Below, one piece after another: positions 20,086-33,027 of a stretch of DNA of 64,000 nt. Every line of letters starts with the position of its first letter. Position 1 is the first letter of the stretch. The notes under the pieces were generated by a model. The model did no database searches, had not been told where the DNA came from, and saw nothing but the letters and a program-made list of their open reading frames with translations. The stretch comes from Deinococcus peraridilitoris DSM 19664 (GTDB taxonomy: Bacteria > Deinococcota > Deinococci > Deinococcales > Deinococcaceae): contig NC_019793.1 in the NCBI RefSeq assembly GCF_000317835.1, forward strand, positions 3,376,001 to 3,440,000. Reading direction: 5' to 3'. The translations under genes and the position numbers were made by a program.

Positions 20086-20808
20086 ATGAGTCAGATTCAC
20101 GTGCGCGCCCAACCTCAGGACGTGGCGCCGTTTGTCCTGCTGCCCGGTGATCCGGGTCGGGCCCGCTGGATTGCTGAAACCTACCTGGACGACCCCGCGC
20201 TCTACACCGAGCACCGCGGGCTTCTCGGCTTCACCGGCACCTACCAGGGGATTCGGGTAAGCGTGCAGACCACTGGCATGGGCTGCCCGAGCGCCAGCAT
20301 CGTGGCCGAAGAGCTGGTGCGCCTGGGCGCCACCCACCTGTTGCGTGTCGGTACCTGCGGTGCCGCGACCCCCACACTCAAGGCAGCCGAGCTGGTGATC
20401 GCTCAGGCGGCGGTGCCCAACGACGGCACCACCCGCCAGTATCTGGGCGGCGCACCTTATGCACCCACGGCCAGCTACGCGCTGGTAGAGGCCAGCGTCA
20501 AGGCCGCGCGCGCGCACGGCCTGAGGCATCATGTCGGGCTGATCATGACCGAGGACGCCTTCTATGCCTCGTCACCCGAGCATGCCCGAAAATGGGCTGG
20601 GTACGGCGTGCTCGCCTTCGAGATGGAAGCCAGCGCGCTCTTTCTGGTCGCCGCCATGCGCGGAGTACAGGCCGGGTGCCTTGTCACGGTGAGCAACGAC
20701 ATCGGCGATCCGCAACTGGTGCCCGACGAGGTGCTGGCCCGCGGCGTCGACGAGATGGTGCGCACTGCCCTCGACGCCTTCGTGCTGATCGCGCGGGGTG
20801 AACGCTGA
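20086..20808 (+). CDS. Purine nucleoside / uridine phosphorylase family enzyme (DeoD-like)
   Basis: 240 residues of the NP-I hexameric phosphorylase fold, which cleaves nucleosides with phosphate to base and ribose-1-phosphate. Seen: phosphate loop LPGDPGRARWIAE near residue 20, GMGCPSASIVAEELVRLGA, LLRVGTCGAA, the nucleoside-binding FEMEASALF, and VSNDIGD with the catalytic Asp typical of purine-specific DeoD. That Asp favours purine nucleosides over uridine. Start ATG 20086 is set by the TATACT box; a longer in-frame extension is ignored. Separate transcript from the hydratase 130 bp downstream. Confidence 0.88.
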   Translation: MSQIHVRAQPQDVAPFVLLPGDPGRARWIAETYLDDPALYTEHRGLLGFTGTYQGIRVSVQTTGMGCPSASIVAEELVRLGATHLLRVGTCGAATPTLKAAELVIAQAAVPNDGTTRQYLGGAPYAPTASYALVEASVKAARAHGLRHHVGLIMTEDAFYASSPEHARKWAGYGVLAFEMEASALFLVAAMRGVQAGCLVTVSNDIGDPQLVPDEVLARGVDEMVRTALDAFVLIARGER

Positions 20809-20940
20809 GGTCACGCCCGCGCCTGCCTGGTTCGGGCGCTGCCTTGCCGGTCCCCGAGTTCCAGACCCGCTTCCATTGCCCCGTACGCCCTGCAACGTTC
20901 AATCTCCCGCCCCTCTTCACCCTGCAATCCAAGGAGCCTG

Positions 20941-21735
20941 ATGACCTTAATTGACGCCGAGTTCGAGAATCTCCAGCTCGATCAGCACGGAGCGCTGGCC
21001 GTGCTGACCGTGAACCGCCCCCAGGCCCTCAACGCCCTGAACGCCGACACGCTGTCCGAAATCGCGCAGGCCGTCGAGCTGATCATGGACACCGCCGAGG
21101 TGGGTGCCTTGATCGTCACCGGTGGCGGGGACCGGGCCTTCGTGGCCGGGGCGGACATCTCCGAGCTGGCCGACATGGACAGCGTATTCGCTGGCCGTGA
21201 GTTGAGCCTGGCGGGGCAGGACGTGATGCAGACCATTGCCACCTTGCCCTTTCCGACCATCGCGGCCATCAACGGCTTTGCGCTGGGAGGCGGCCTGGAA
21301 CTGGCCTTGGCCTGCGATGTGCGCGTCGCCGCGCCCACGGCGAAGCTCGGCCTGCCCGAAGCCGGTCTGGGCCTGGTGCCCGGCTTTGGCGGGACCCAGC
21401 GCCTCCCACGCCTGATCGGAGCAGGACGTGCGCTTGACCTGATGCTCACGGGCCGTCAGGTCGGAGCCGAAGAAGCGCTGTCGATGGGCCTGGTGAATTA
21501 CGTCGCCGACCAGCCCCTGATGCGCGCCCGCGAGCTGGCCCAGCAGATGCTCAGGAACGCGCCGATGGCGCTGGGGCTGGTCAAGGAGGCGGTGCGCCGG
21601 GGTCTCGATACGACCTTTGACCACGCGCTGGAAATCGAAGCCGACATGTTCGGCATGGCCGCCGCCACCAAGGACTTCAAGGAAGGCACACGTGCCTTTC
21701 TGGAGAAGCGCCCCGCACGTTTTCAGGGCGAGTGA
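20941..21735 (+). CDS. Enoyl-CoA hydratase (crotonase family)
   Basis: 264-residue crotonase. Hydrates trans-2-enoyl-CoA in beta-oxidation. The oxyanion-hole segments are [12 protein letters not shown] and [16 protein letters not shown], and both catalytic glutamates are present: one in [11 protein letters not shown], one in [21 protein letters not shown]-terminal helices complete the trimer fold. AAGGAG precedes the ATG with 4 nt spacing (CCTG). It could work with the acyl-CoA dehydrogenase at 15588, though it has no AACGNNCGTT site that I can see. Hairpin at 21793 ends it. Confidence 0.92.
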   Translation: MTLIDAEFENLQLDQHGALAVLTVNRPQALNALNADTLSEIAQAVELIMDTAEVGALIVTGGGDRAFVAGADISELADMDSVFAGRELSLAGQDVMQTIATLPFPTIAAINGFALGGGLELALACDVRVAAPTAKLGLPEAGLGLVPGFGGTQRLPRLIGAGRALDLMLTGRQVGAEEALSMGLVNYVADQPLMRARELAQQMLRNAPMALGLVKEAVRRGLDTTFDHALEIEADMFGMAAATKDFKEGTRAFLEKRPARFQGE

Positions 21736-21792
21736 TTCACGCAAGGCTTTACGAAGGTTCAAGACCGCGCGGAGCGTGAATACGCGCATAGT

Positions 21793-21821
21793 ACGGACAG
21801 GGTCTCTGGGGCCCTGTCCGT
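21793..21821 (+). terminator. Hairpin terminator after the enoyl-CoA hydratase
   Basis: ACGGACAGGG / CCCTGTCCGT, 10-bp stem, 9-nt loop, followed by GTTCGTT. Confidence 0.65.
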
Positions 21822-21886
21822 GTTCGTTATCTGACGATTGGCCTTGTTTTTGTCTGCTTTTGTGACCCAATACCAAGGAATAGTGA

Positions 21887-22930
<1,044 letters not shown>

Positions 22931-22984
22931 ACACCTGGTGTACGTTCTGACCTCATGAAACGCCGCTGCGTGGGTGTGTTACCC

Positions 22985-23003
22985 TATAACGAACGCTTGT
23001 TCG
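22985..23003 (+). promoter_or_regulatory. Promoter and operator-like palindrome of the acyl-CoA mutase gene
   Basis: TATAAC (22985-22990) overlaps the near-palindrome CGAACGCTTGTTCG (22990-23003). Read another way, AACG-AA-CGCT-TG (22988-22999) differs by one base from the AACGNNCGTT core found before the acyl-CoA dehydrogenase and before the other mutase operon. Confidence 0.5.
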
Positions 23004-23014
23004 AGAGGTGCTGC

Positions 23015-24658
<1,644 letters not shown>

Positions 24659-24670
24659 CATCGGGTCTTC

Positions 24671-24697
24671 AGGGGGAGTTCCAGCAAAACTCCTCCT
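24671..24697 (+). terminator. Terminator after the acyl-CoA mutase
   Basis: AGGGGGAGTT / AACTCCTCCT, 10-bp stem with one G-T pair, 7-nt loop, followed by GGTTTCGTT. Confidence 0.6.
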
Positions 24698-24760
24698 GGT
24701 TTCGTTGTACCAGTGGGCCAGGACGGAGCTGCAGAAGCCCGCAGAAGTCGCCCTACGGGG

Positions 24761-25765
24761 TCATCCTCCTCGCTTTTCCAGGCGTTCGAGCGTCAGTTCC
24801 AGCAGTCGGTAATGATCGGCGTAAAACTGTTCGGGCTGGGCCAGCGCCTCGTCATCGTGAAGCCAGTGTGACGAGGCGCTGGCCGCAAAGCGATGGTGCG
24901 GTATGCGCCAGGCATGCACGTATGCCACTTCGCGCCCCAGGAGTGAACGCTCGGGGTGGTCGAAAGTCAGCACGATCTCCGGGGGAGGCAGGGACGTGTC
25001 CAGACCGGTCTGCTCACGCAGGTGCCGCGTGGCCGAGTCACGCAGGCTGGCCTGTGGATGCAGCAGGCCGCCGGGCAGCTGCCACAGTGACCGGCCCGGC
25101 ATCTGGACCCGGCGGTGCAAAAGCACCGCCCTTTCACTTTGCACGAGGGCATGCGCCGAGACGAACGTCGGGGTATGCGGCGCCGAGGTCCAGGCTGCCC
25201 TCCAGTGGTGCAGGGCAAGCGCTTCTTCCTGCAGCGCGGCGTACTCTGCTCGCCGGGCAAAGTCCCGTAACCAGCACAGCACGGCCGAAGGGACGGCGTC
25301 TTCCAGCGTCACCCAGTCACCCCGCAGCCAGGCGCGTCGCAGCGGCGTAGCGCTGAGGGCGGAGCGCACCTGGGTGGGCCGGAAGGTCCAGTCGGGAAAT
25401 TCGCGCAGGTAAGCGCTGCTGGCGTCCTTTTCGTGGCCGAAGAGAATCAGGTCGTGTGCGCCGTTCTGCACGTGACTCACGGCTTCACGCACCGCCGAAG
25501 CCCAGGCCGGCGTGTCCCAGAAGTCACGCACCCCCATGAAGTGCAGACGTGTGGGCGCAACTCCGGCCTGCTGCAGGGCCGCGGTGATCATGTCCTGACG
25601 TTCGGAAACGGTGAACGGGTTCTTGATCGAGCGCGCCGCACGGGCGCTTCCGAGAATCACCACCAGTTGCTCTACCTGCGAAAGCGCTTCGAGCATGACC
25701 TGCTGATGCGCGTTGTGCAGAGGCTGAAAACGCCCGATGTACACCCCGAGCCGCACGCCAGTCAT
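24761..25765 (-). CDS. NadM-type nicotinamide-nucleotide adenylyltransferase fused to a Nudix domain
   Basis: 334 residues. Residues 1-170 are an NMN adenylyltransferase: [14 protein letters not shown], then [20 protein letters not shown] and RPTQVRSAL. It joins NMN or NaMN to ATP-derived AMP. Residues about 190-334 are a Nudix fold, but the box [20 protein letters not shown] (then QTGL) has Ala, His and Gln at three of the four canonical Glu positions, so hydrolase activity is doubtful. Its ATG overlaps the pncB stop by 4 nt (ATGA). Last gene of the niaP-like, pncB, nadM operon. Since PncB makes NaMN and NadE is encoded next door, the enzyme likely makes NaAD here. Confidence 0.9.
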   Translation of the reverse strand: MTGVRLGVYIGRFQPLHNAHQQVMLEALSQVEQLVVILGSARAARSIKNPFTVSERQDMITAALQQAGVAPTRLHFMGVRDFWDTPAWASAVREAVSHVQNGAHDLILFGHEKDASSAYLREFPDWTFRPTQVRSALSATPLRRAWLRGDWVTLEDAVPSAVLCWLRDFARRAEYAALQEEALALHHWRAAWTSAPHTPTFVSAHALVQSERAVLLHRRVQMPGRSLWQLPGGLLHPQASLRDSATRHLREQTGLDTSLPPPEIVLTFDHPERSLLGREVAYVHAWRIPHHRFAASASSHWLHDDEALAQPEQFYADHYRLLELTLERLEKRGG

Positions 25766-27213
25766 GCGCCGGGCGCGTCGGCTTCGAGCTCGGCGATCAT
25801 GCGGGCCCGCAAGCTTTGCAGACCTTCGCTGAGGGCCACGCGGTACACATGCGGATTGAGCAGGCGGGTCGTTCCCTCAGGCAGCCGGCGAAGCTCGGAT
25901 GCGGCATAGGCCTGCAGTTCGCTCAGGGGTGAAGCAGGTTCGGTGCGCTTTCCTGCCTCCAGGACCACCCGACGGGCGCTTTCCAGCGTGCAGCGCTCGG
26001 GCAGCCGGGTGCGGTTGAGCGGATTTGCCGGGTCGGTGACCAGCTGTCCCTTCTGGGGCCTCTCACCTTCCAGTGACACCACGTCGAGCAGCGCGGTGCC
26101 AGCCTCGTCCCGCGCGCGCCATACCCGCTTGCGGCCTGGCACGGTGGATTTGGCACGGTCGGCCGTGAGTTTCATCTTTGGCGTGCTTCCCAGCTGCACG
26201 AGCTTGTAGACGCCTCCCAGCGCGCCGCCACCCTCGCCACCGCCGGTGGCCAGCCGGGTCCCTACTCCGTATACGTCGATGCGCCCACCTTCACGAATCA
26301 CCGAATCGATCACGAATTCGTCCAGGTCATTGGAAGCGACGATCTTGACGTTTTCCAGGCCCGCGCCGTCAAGCATTTCGCGCGCTCTCCGGCTCAGGTA
26401 AGCGAGGTCGCCCGAGTCGAGTCGCACACCCCTGAGCGCGTGCCCACGCCCGGCGAGTTCGTGCGCGACCGTGATGGCGTTTGGGAGGCCGCTCTTCAGG
26501 GTGTCGAAGGTGTCGATCAGCAGGGTGGAATCGTCGGGAAATGCGTCGGCATACGCCCGAAATGCGGCAATTTCCGAGGGAAAGGCTTCCACCCAGGCGT
26601 GAGCGTGGGTTCCCACGACCGGAATGCCAAACCGTTGCCCGGCCTCGACGTTGCTGGTGCCGGTGGCCCCGCCGATAAAGGCCGCACGTGCAGCGAGGAG
26701 GGCGCCGTTTGGCCCTTGCGCCCGCCGCGCGCCGAACTCGACGACGCTGCCCCCGTGCGGGCTGCCCGACGCACTCAGAAAAGCGCGCGCCGCTTTGGTG
26801 GCGATCAGGGTCTGGAAGTTCAGCAGATTCAAAAGGGCCGTCTCGACCAGCTGCGCTTCGCCAAGAGGGGCGCGCACCGTCAGCAGCGGCTCGTTCGGAA
26901 AGACCACCGAACCTTCGGGAAAGGCGATGACCTCGCCCGAGAAGCGCCAACTCTGCAGGTAAGCCAGAAAGGCCTCGTCAAAAAGCTGCAAGTTGCGCAG
27001 GTAGGCAAGGTGCTCGTCCTCAAAACGCAACTGGGTCAGGTAGTCAAGAGCGCTCTCCAGACCAGCCCACACCGCGTATGACCCGCCAAACGGGGAGCGG
27101 CGGAAATACAGGTCGAAGGTTGCTTCCTGCTCGTGCAGCCCCCAGCGCAAGTAACCTGCCAGCATGGTGAGCTGGTAGAGGTCTGTAAAGAGCGGACTCA
27201 GTGGCGTGCTCAC
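25762..27213 (-). CDS. pncB: Nicotinate phosphoribosyltransferase
   Basis: Converts nicotinate and PRPP to NaMN, first step of niacin salvage. 483 residues. Seen: [17 protein letters not shown] at the N-terminus, [57 protein letters not shown] and [12 protein letters not shown], all typical of the family. Start GTG 27213 shares 4 nt (GTGA) with the stop of the MFS gene, so translation is coupled; an upstream 87-codon extension of the frame is inside the MFS gene and is not used. The 3' end overlaps nadM in the same way. Confidence 0.94.
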   Translation of the reverse strand: MSTPLSPLFTDLYQLTMLAGYLRWGLHEQEATFDLYFRRSPFGGSYAVWAGLESALDYLTQLRFEDEHLAYLRNLQLFDEAFLAYLQSWRFSGEVIAFPEGSVVFPNEPLLTVRAPLGEAQLVETALLNLLNFQTLIATKAARAFLSASGSPHGGSVVEFGARRAQGPNGALLAARAAFIGGATGTSNVEAGQRFGIPVVGTHAHAWVEAFPSEIAAFRAYADAFPDDSTLLIDTFDTLKSGLPNAITVAHELAGRGHALRGVRLDSGDLAYLSRRAREMLDGAGLENVKIVASNDLDEFVIDSVIREGGRIDVYGVGTRLATGGGEGGGALGGVYKLVQLGSTPKMKLTADRAKSTVPGRKRVWRARDEAGTALLDVVSLEGERPQKGQLVTDPANPLNRTRLPERCTLESARRVVLEAGKRTEPASPLSELQAYAASELRRLPEGTTRLLNPHVYRVALSEGLQSLRARMIAELEADAPGA

Positions 27214-28577
27214 GTGCTGCTGGCCTCGGCGGCCGTCTCCGACAGACGCCGCCCACGCGTTTCCTGGCCGATGAACAACACCGCCAGCGCGCCCACCACA
27301 AAGAAGGAAGCGTAGATGCTCAGGGCCAGCGGCAGGGCCGAAGTGAGCAGAACGGCGCCGACGGTGGGGGCGAAGATGCTGGCGAGGCGGGCCATGCTGC
27401 TCACCCAGCCCATACCGGTGGAGCGGGACTCGGTGGGGTAAAGTTCCGGTGTGAAGGCGTACAGCGCTCCCCACGCGCCCAGCAGCGCCGCTGAGAGCAG
27501 GGCGCTCACCACCAGCGACGCCACACCACTGCCGACCAGTGTAAAGAGAAAGCTGGCCAGCGCGCCGACCAGCAGAAAACCCGCCAGGGTGGGCCGGCGC
27601 CCCACGCGCTCGACCAGATAGGCCGCCAGTATGTAACCGGGAATCTGGGCGAGCGCCAGGATCAGGGTGTTGCGGTATACCAGCCCCAGATCCAGTCCCT
27701 GCAGGCGGAAAAACGTCGGCAGCCAGGTAAAGATGCCGTAATAACCGAGCGACAGGCAGAACCAGGTGACGGACAGCAGCACCGTGCGTCGCACGAGGGC
27801 CGGCTTCCAGAGAGCGGAGAGCGGTGTGCCGGCACGGCCCGCCGGAGGAGCCAGCTCTCCGATGTCAACCGCACTGCCGTTGTACGCTGCCACCTGACGC
27901 AACACCTCGCGCGCCTCGTCACGCTTTCCCTGAAGGGCCAGGTAGCGCGGTGATTCGGGAATCGTGCGGCGAATCCACAGACCGACCAGTCCTGGCAGCG
28001 CGGCGAGGCCGACCACCCAGCGCCAGGCGCCCTCGGGTGGCAGCGAGGTAAAGAGCCACCACGACAGGCCGGCCACCGCAATGGTTCCCAGGGCCCAGAA
28101 GCTTTCCAGATACACCAGGAAACGTCCTCGTACCTTGGTCGGGACGTACTCGGCAATCAGGGCGTAGTCGACGGGCAGGGTGCCGCCGATGGCGAAACCG
28201 GTCAGGAAGCGAAACAGCAGCACCAGTGCGAAACTCGGGGCCAGCGCGGTGGCGAGTCCGAACAGCACGCCCAGAAAAACGGTCGTGAGCAGCACCCGCC
28301 GCCGCCCGATCCGGTCGGCCACGGGCCCCCAGAACAGCGCGCCGAAAAACATGCCGACAAAAGCGGCTGACACGAAGAGGGTGGCGTTGGTTCCGGTGCG
28401 TGGAAAGGCGAATTCGGCCACCAGTCCCGGCAGTGCGAAGCCGGCGAGCAGCACTTCCATGGCGTCCGCGGCCCAAGTGAGGCCGCCTACTGCCAGCAGG
28501 CGCCACTGAAAACGTCCGAGTCCGATACGGTCGATGGCGGAGTCGATGGTTTCTGATTTTGTGAGGGCATTGGTCAC
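27210..28577 (-). CDS. MFS transporter, probable niacin importer (NiaP-like)
   Basis: About 455 residues, twelve predicted membrane helices, sugar-porter-like MFS family: [20 protein letters not shown] between helices 2 and 3, [19 protein letters not shown] before helix 5, and [16 protein letters not shown] after helix 8. NiaP niacin transporters belong to this family. The genome context decides: it overlaps pncB by 4 nt and is followed by nadM, with nadE divergent. So it most likely imports nicotinate or nicotinamide. Other organic acids cannot be excluded from sequence alone. The start is GTG 28577 with GGAG 6 nt upstream; a TTG 12 nt further up is the alternative. Confidence 0.8.
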   Translation of the reverse strand: MTNALTKSETIDSAIDRIGLGRFQWRLLAVGGLTWAADAMEVLLAGFALPGLVAEFAFPRTGTNATLFVSAAFVGMFFGALFWGPVADRIGRRRVLLTTVFLGVLFGLATALAPSFALVLLFRFLTGFAIGGTLPVDYALIAEYVPTKVRGRFLVYLESFWALGTIAVAGLSWWLFTSLPPEGAWRWVVGLAALPGLVGLWIRRTIPESPRYLALQGKRDEAREVLRQVAAYNGSAVDIGELAPPAGRAGTPLSALWKPALVRRTVLLSVTWFCLSLGYYGIFTWLPTFFRLQGLDLGLVYRNTLILALAQIPGYILAAYLVERVGRRPTLAGFLLVGALASFLFTLVGSGVASLVVSALLSAALLGAWGALYAFTPELYPTESRSTGMGWVSSMARLASIFAPTVGAVLLTSALPLALSIYASFFVVGALAVLFIGQETRGRRLSETAAEASST

Positions 28578-28709
28578 GGTAAACTCCAAGGGTCAAGCCT
28601 AACTCATGAAGTCCGTCCGGGGCCCTGAACTGTCCGGCGCGGCCTCAAGCAAACCTTGACGGTCACGCCAGGGTGCCAGCAGCGGGCACCCCTGTGCCAC
28701 ACTTCCCCT

Positions 28710-29561
<852 letters not shown>

Positions 29562-29564
29562 GTT

Positions 29565-29797
29565 GACGACGCTCTGATGGTCGCGTGTTTCGGCGTGAAT
29601 TCGTTCGGCCGCGCTCCGCGGTTCTCGTCGAGAAAACAGTTGAGGTCGGTGAACGGGGCTTCATAGCGCATGCATCCCGGGGCTCTCGTGAGTAACTCAA
29701 GTTCACGCGGAGATTCATCCGTGGCGTCTTCGAACAGGGCGGGACGGCTGACCGCCCAGGGAACCGTGATTTCGGACGGCAGCGTGAAGAAGGGCCG
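29565..29797 (-). pseudogene. Possible gene remnant
   Basis: About 77 codons are open in one minus-strand frame between nadE and the hairpin at 29813. They read like protein (LPSEITVPWAVSRPALFEDA, later GCMRYEAPFTDLNCFLDENR), with balanced composition unlike random GC-rich frames. It has no start codon and runs into stop codons upstream (TGATGA). No family recognised. It may be the end of a lost gene, or chance. Confidence 0.25.
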
Positions 29798-29812
29798 TCA
29801 TCAGAATAAGGT

Positions 29813-29866
29813 GGCAAAGCGCGAAGCGCATGGGAGGTGATCCTCCCATGCGCTTCGCGCTTTGCC
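29813..29866. terminator. 25-bp perfect hairpin between convergent genes
   Basis: GGCAAAGCGCGAAGCGCATG plus GGAGG, loop TGAT, then its exact complement. It lacks a T-tract. It separates nadE (+) and the 29910 gene (-). Confidence 0.6.
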
Positions 29867-29909
29867 GCGCTTCAGCACCCTAGCGGCTTTGTTGCCTGAA
29901 GCAAGAACT

Positions 29910-30419
29910 TCACTCTGCGCTGGTCGCCAGCAACTCCTCCAGCTCACGCAGGGCTCGCCGTTCATCGCTGTCCACCTGTACGCCGCCCAGGCCCAGAATA
30001 CCGCCTTGGGCCGAAGCCTTTGCAGCACCAATGGCGGTCTGCAACAGCAGTTGGCGGTATTCCTGTGCATCCTGGCTGCTGGCACGGCTGTCAACGAGCA
30101 GCAGTGCCTGGCGCACACCCGCGAGGGCTGCGCCGCTCACTTCGGCCACGTGGCTCACGGCTTCCTGTGCTGGAGCTGCCGCTTCAGGAGCGTAGTGATA
30201 ATCGAGGGCGAGGGCGCCGAGCAGGGCACTGTCCGGATTGTTCCGTACGAGATTCACCAGGATGTCGTTGACTGCCCGTGTCTCGGCGCGCAGCCCCAGC
30301 GCTCCACTGGGGCTCGCCGACATCACGTACAGGGCCGCGCAATTCGGACCCTTCAGGATATCGCTCCACTCGCTTTCACTGAACTGCTCTTTGATCGATT
30401 GTCTCTCCGCAATGTTCAT
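29910..30419 (-). CDS. Hypothetical protein
   Basis: 169-residue soluble helical protein starting MNIAERQSIKEQFSESEWSD. Ala/Leu-rich helices (AVSHVAEVSGAALAGVRQAL) and a Gly-rich loop GGILGLGGVQVDSDERRALR near the C-terminus. No signal peptide. No family recognised. GGAGG lies 8 nt before the ATG at 30419, so translation is well supported; longer upstream frame is ignored. It is divergent from the mgtC remnant and convergent with nadE. Confidence 0.6.
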   Translation of the reverse strand: MNIAERQSIKEQFSESEWSDILKGPNCAALYVMSASPSGALGLRAETRAVNDILVNLVRNNPDSALLGALALDYHYAPEAAAPAQEAVSHVAEVSGAALAGVRQALLLVDSRASSQDAQEYRQLLLQTAIGAAKASAQGGILGLGGVQVDSDERRALRELEELLATSAE

Positions 30420-30630
30420 GGTGTTGCCTCCTGAGAAGTCCCAGCACTCCTGGCCGGAGGTTAACCCATCACCTGCAGTGCAGGGATTTACTGCTTCTTG
30501 GTGTTCCGCACCCGCTTCACGCCCACCACCCCGCAATTCGCAGCTCCGCCGTGGAGCGGTCATATCTCAGGCCATACGGGTCGATGGTGGGTGTGTTTCG
30601 CTTCCATATACCTTATGCTCGGCGGCAGAT

Positions 30631-31095
30631 ATGGAGTGGAACGCGCAACTGGGCATCCTGCTGGAAGTGTCGCTCGCCATGCTGCTCGGCGGACTGATCG
30701 GCCTGGAGCGTGAATTCGCCCAGCGTCCGGCTGGTTTTCGTACGCACATGCTCATCGCGGGTGCGGCGGCTTTGCTGGTGGGTCTTGGTGAAGCGCTGCT
30801 GCGCCAGTTCCTCCCCTTGGCCGCCGATGTGCGCAGTGACCCGATCCGGGTCGTCGAAGCTGTCGTCGCTGCGGTGGGTTTTATCGCTGCCGGGTCGATC
30901 CTGCGGACCCGCCGAGGCGATGACGTGTAAGGTCTCACCACGGCGGCGTCACTGCTGATGTCTGCCGCCATCGGCATCAGCGTCGCGGTGCAGCAGTACT
31001 TGCTCGCGGTGGGGGTGACAATCCTGTCGCTGCTGGTCCTGCTGGGGCTGCGCGCCGTCGAGGTGTGGGTGGGCAAGCGCGTCCGGCACGAATGA
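30631..31095 (+). pseudogene. MgtC/SapB family membrane protein, interrupted by an in-frame TAA
   Basis: The first 99 codons encode a typical MgtC N-terminal membrane domain: LLGGLIGLEREFAQRPAGFR, THMLIAGAAALLVGLGEALL and AAVGFIAAGSILRTRRGDDV. A TAA at 30928-30930 follows, and the same frame then continues for 54 codons as GLTTAASLLMSAAIGISVAV to a TGA at 31093. In MgtC proteins the GLTTAAS block follows directly, with a residue such as Gln, Glu or Arg where the stop lies. One C-to-T change (CAA to TAA) explains it. A membrane protein of 155 residues would result without the stop. MgtC proteins affect Mg homeostasis or ATP synthase. Confidence 0.8.
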
Positions 31096-31170
31096 GCAGG
31101 TGCGGGGGAGGCTGCCGACTTCAGGATGCGGGTCGCACAGCGTTCACACGCCTTGTGCTCAAATAGCCTC

Positions 31171-31560
31171 GTGACGATTCCAGGCGCCGTGCTTCGTGGA
31201 CGAGGGCAGTTGCTCCTGATTCTGGGCATGCTGCTGGTGCTCATCCTGGCACCGATGCTCGCCGAGTGGCTGCGTGGAGATTTGCGGCGTGTGGGCGGGC
31301 ACCTCCTGACCCTGGGCCTCACCGCCGGGCTGTTCGGACAGGCGTTCCGCGGGACGCGCTGGGCGCGTCACCTCACGGTGGCCCTGGCGTTCATCGGGGG
31401 GATGCTGGCCGCCTTGCTGGGTCTGATCGCATCGACGGGCTCCGACTGGGGCTTTGTGGTGTTCTTTGTTGGCCTGGCCTTCATCGGATGTGGTTTTGCG
31501 CTCATCGCGCTGCCCGACGTCGAGACGTACCTGGAGGCCCGTCGGGGTGAGCGGCCTTGA
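31171..31560 (+). CDS. Small integral membrane protein
   Basis: 129 residues from a GTG at 31171. Four hydrophobic segments: LLLILGMLLVLILAPMLAEW, LTLGLTAGLFGQAF, LTVALAFIGGMLAALLGLIA and FVVFFVGLAFIGCGFALIAL. No family recognised. Its stop overlaps the TTG start of the RNHCP gene (TTGA), so the two are probably co-translated. A start further upstream is possible, but there is no good ribosome-binding site for either. Confidence 0.55.
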   Translation: MTIPGAVLRGRGQLLLILGMLLVLILAPMLAEWLRGDLRRVGGHLLTLGLTAGLFGQAFRGTRWARHLTVALAFIGGMLAALLGLIASTGSDWGFVVFFVGLAFIGCGFALIALPDVETYLEARRGERP

Positions 31561-31895
31561 GTCGCCGCTTTACGGTGCAGGGCACCAACGAAGGCTTCAC
31601 CTGCGTTCATTGCGGCGCCGAGGTCGCGCCCCTGCGGAGCGGCAGCGTGCGCAACCACTGTCCGGTGTGCCTGTGGAGCCTGCACGTCGACGAGTTTCCC
31701 GGTGACCGCGCCAATCCCTGCCGGGGCCCCCTGCGGCCGGTAGGAGTGGAGCATAGTGCCAAGAAAGGCTGGATCATCGTGCACCGCTGCGAGCGCTGCG
31801 GTTTTGTGGGCCGTAACAAAGCTGCCCTGGACGATCCGCAGCAAAGCGACGACTACGCGCTGATCGTCGAGTTGTCGGGCCGCCCCGTGAAGTAG
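31557..31895 (+). CDS. RNHCP-domain zinc-binding protein
   Basis: 112 residues. The name-giving motif RNHCPVCLWSLHVDEFPGD is present. Three CxxC pairs (CVHCGAE, CPVCLWS, CERCGF) plus nearby histidines should hold zinc. RNHCP proteins are small, widespread and uncharacterised. Start is TTG 31557, overlapping the stop of the membrane protein gene before it (TTGAGTCGCCGC). Role unknown; nucleic acid binding is a plausible guess from the zinc ribbons. Confidence 0.82.
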   Translation: MSRRFTVQGTNEGFTCVHCGAEVAPLRSGSVRNHCPVCLWSLHVDEFPGDRANPCRGPLRPVGVEHSAKKGWIIVHRCERCGFVGRNKAALDDPQQSDDYALIVELSGRPVK

Positions 31896-31945
31896 GACCG
31901 CCTCGTCGGCACGGATGTCCTGTGACGTGCGTTGCCATGATCCGG

Positions 31946-31951
31946 TAGACT
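31946..31951 (+). promoter_or_regulatory. -10 box before the small membrane ORF and MBL gene
   Basis: TAGACT ends 6 nt before the ATG at 31958. GTGACG (31922-31927) is a passable -35 with an 18-nt spacer. It would start the small ORF, MBL-fold, purN transcript. Confidence 0.5.
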
Positions 31952-31957
31952 TCCGCC

Positions 31958-32128
31958 ATGTTGTGGGTTTTTGTCTTGCTCGTGCTGCTGTCGGCTCTGG
32001 CCATTTTGTACGCTGCCATCGGGCCCCTGCGCGCCACGGGCAGCGCGCGCACTTTGCGCCTGGTGGCAATGGTGCAGTTCGCGGTGGCGGGGGTGCTGGT
32101 CCTGGCGCGTCTGACGGGGTTTGCGTGA
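31958..32128 (+). CDS. Very small membrane protein (56 aa)
   Basis: Begins MLWVFVLLVLLSALAILYAA and has a second hydrophobic helix (LVAMVQFAVAGVLVLARLTG) after a short basic loop. It shares one base with the next start (TGATG), so it is translationally coupled to the MBL-fold gene. TAGACT 6 nt upstream gives it a leaderless start. No family recognised. Two-helix proteins like this are often subunits or regulators. Confidence 0.6.
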   Translation: MLWVFVLLVLLSALAILYAAIGPLRATGSARTLRLVAMVQFAVAGVLVLARLTGFA

Positions 32129-33027
32129 TGCACACCATCGACCTGCACTTTCAGGGGGTAGCGGGCGTGATCGCCTGTTACGTGCTGGAGAGCACGGAAG
32201 GGCTGATCCTGATCGATCCTGGTCCGAGCAGTAGCCTGGGGGCGTTGCGGTCGGGATTGCGTGACCTGGGCTTTACGCTCGGTGAGGTTCGCCACGTGCT
32301 GCTGACCCACATTCATCTTGACCACGCGGGGGCGGCCGGGAACATCGCACGCGAAAGTGGCGCCACCGTGTACGTTCACGCGCGCGGCGCCGCTCATCTC
32401 GTCCGGCCCGAGCGCCTGTTGGCGAGCGCGACGCAGATTTACGGTGAGCAGATGGACCCGTTGTGGGGGGGTATGCCTGCCGTGCCCGAGGCACGATTGG
32501 TCACCGTCGACGGCGGCGAGACACTCACCCTCGGCGGGGTAAGGCTCGAAGTGCTGTATACACCCGGTCACGCGGTGCACCACGTTGCCTGGCACGTTGG
32601 CGACGAACTGTTCTGTGGGGACGTGGCGGGCGTGCGGCTGTCGAACTCGCAGTCTCCCCGCGCACCCACGCCGCCTCCGGACATCGATCTCGAGCTGTGG
32701 CGTGAAAGCCTGGAGCGGCTGATGGCCCTGAACGCGCGGGTCGTGCACCTGACGCACTTTGGCAGTTATAGCGATGTGCAGGAGCACTGGCGACAGCTGC
32801 TCGCCAATATGGAGCGTGACGCGCAGGTGGTGCGCGACAGTCTGGCACGTGCCGAGACTTCGGATGATTTGACCCGCACATTCGTCGACCGGCTCGAAGC
32901 CCAGCTGTCAGAAGAAGGACCGGATCTGGCCGAGCGTATGCGCTTTGCCAGCCCCGCGTGGATGAGCGTACAGGGCCTCACGCGCTACTGGGGTAAGCAC
33001 GACGCCCGCCCGTCCGAGGATCGGTGA
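32128..33027 (+). CDS. Metallo-beta-lactamase-fold hydrolase
   Basis: 299 residues. The dinuclear zinc motif is VLLTHIHLDHAGAAGNIA (HxHxDH), followed by the His in YTPGHAVHHVAW, the bridging Asp in LFCGDVAGVR, and the last His in VVHLTHFGSY. The C-terminal 90 residues are helical and may form a lid. The pattern matches glyoxalase-II/MBL hydrolases of unknown substrate. It is coupled by one base to the small membrane ORF before it and to purN after it (TGATGA), so the three form one operon. Confidence 0.85.
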   Translation: MHTIDLHFQGVAGVIACYVLESTEGLILIDPGPSSSLGALRSGLRDLGFTLGEVRHVLLTHIHLDHAGAAGNIARESGATVYVHARGAAHLVRPERLLASATQIYGEQMDPLWGGMPAVPEARLVTVDGGETLTLGGVRLEVLYTPGHAVHHVAWHVGDELFCGDVAGVRLSNSQSPRAPTPPPDIDLELWRESLERLMALNARVVHLTHFGSYSDVQEHWRQLLANMERDAQVVRDSLARAETSDDLTRTFVDRLEAQLSEEGPDLAERMRFASPAWMSVQGLTRYWGKHDARPSEDR

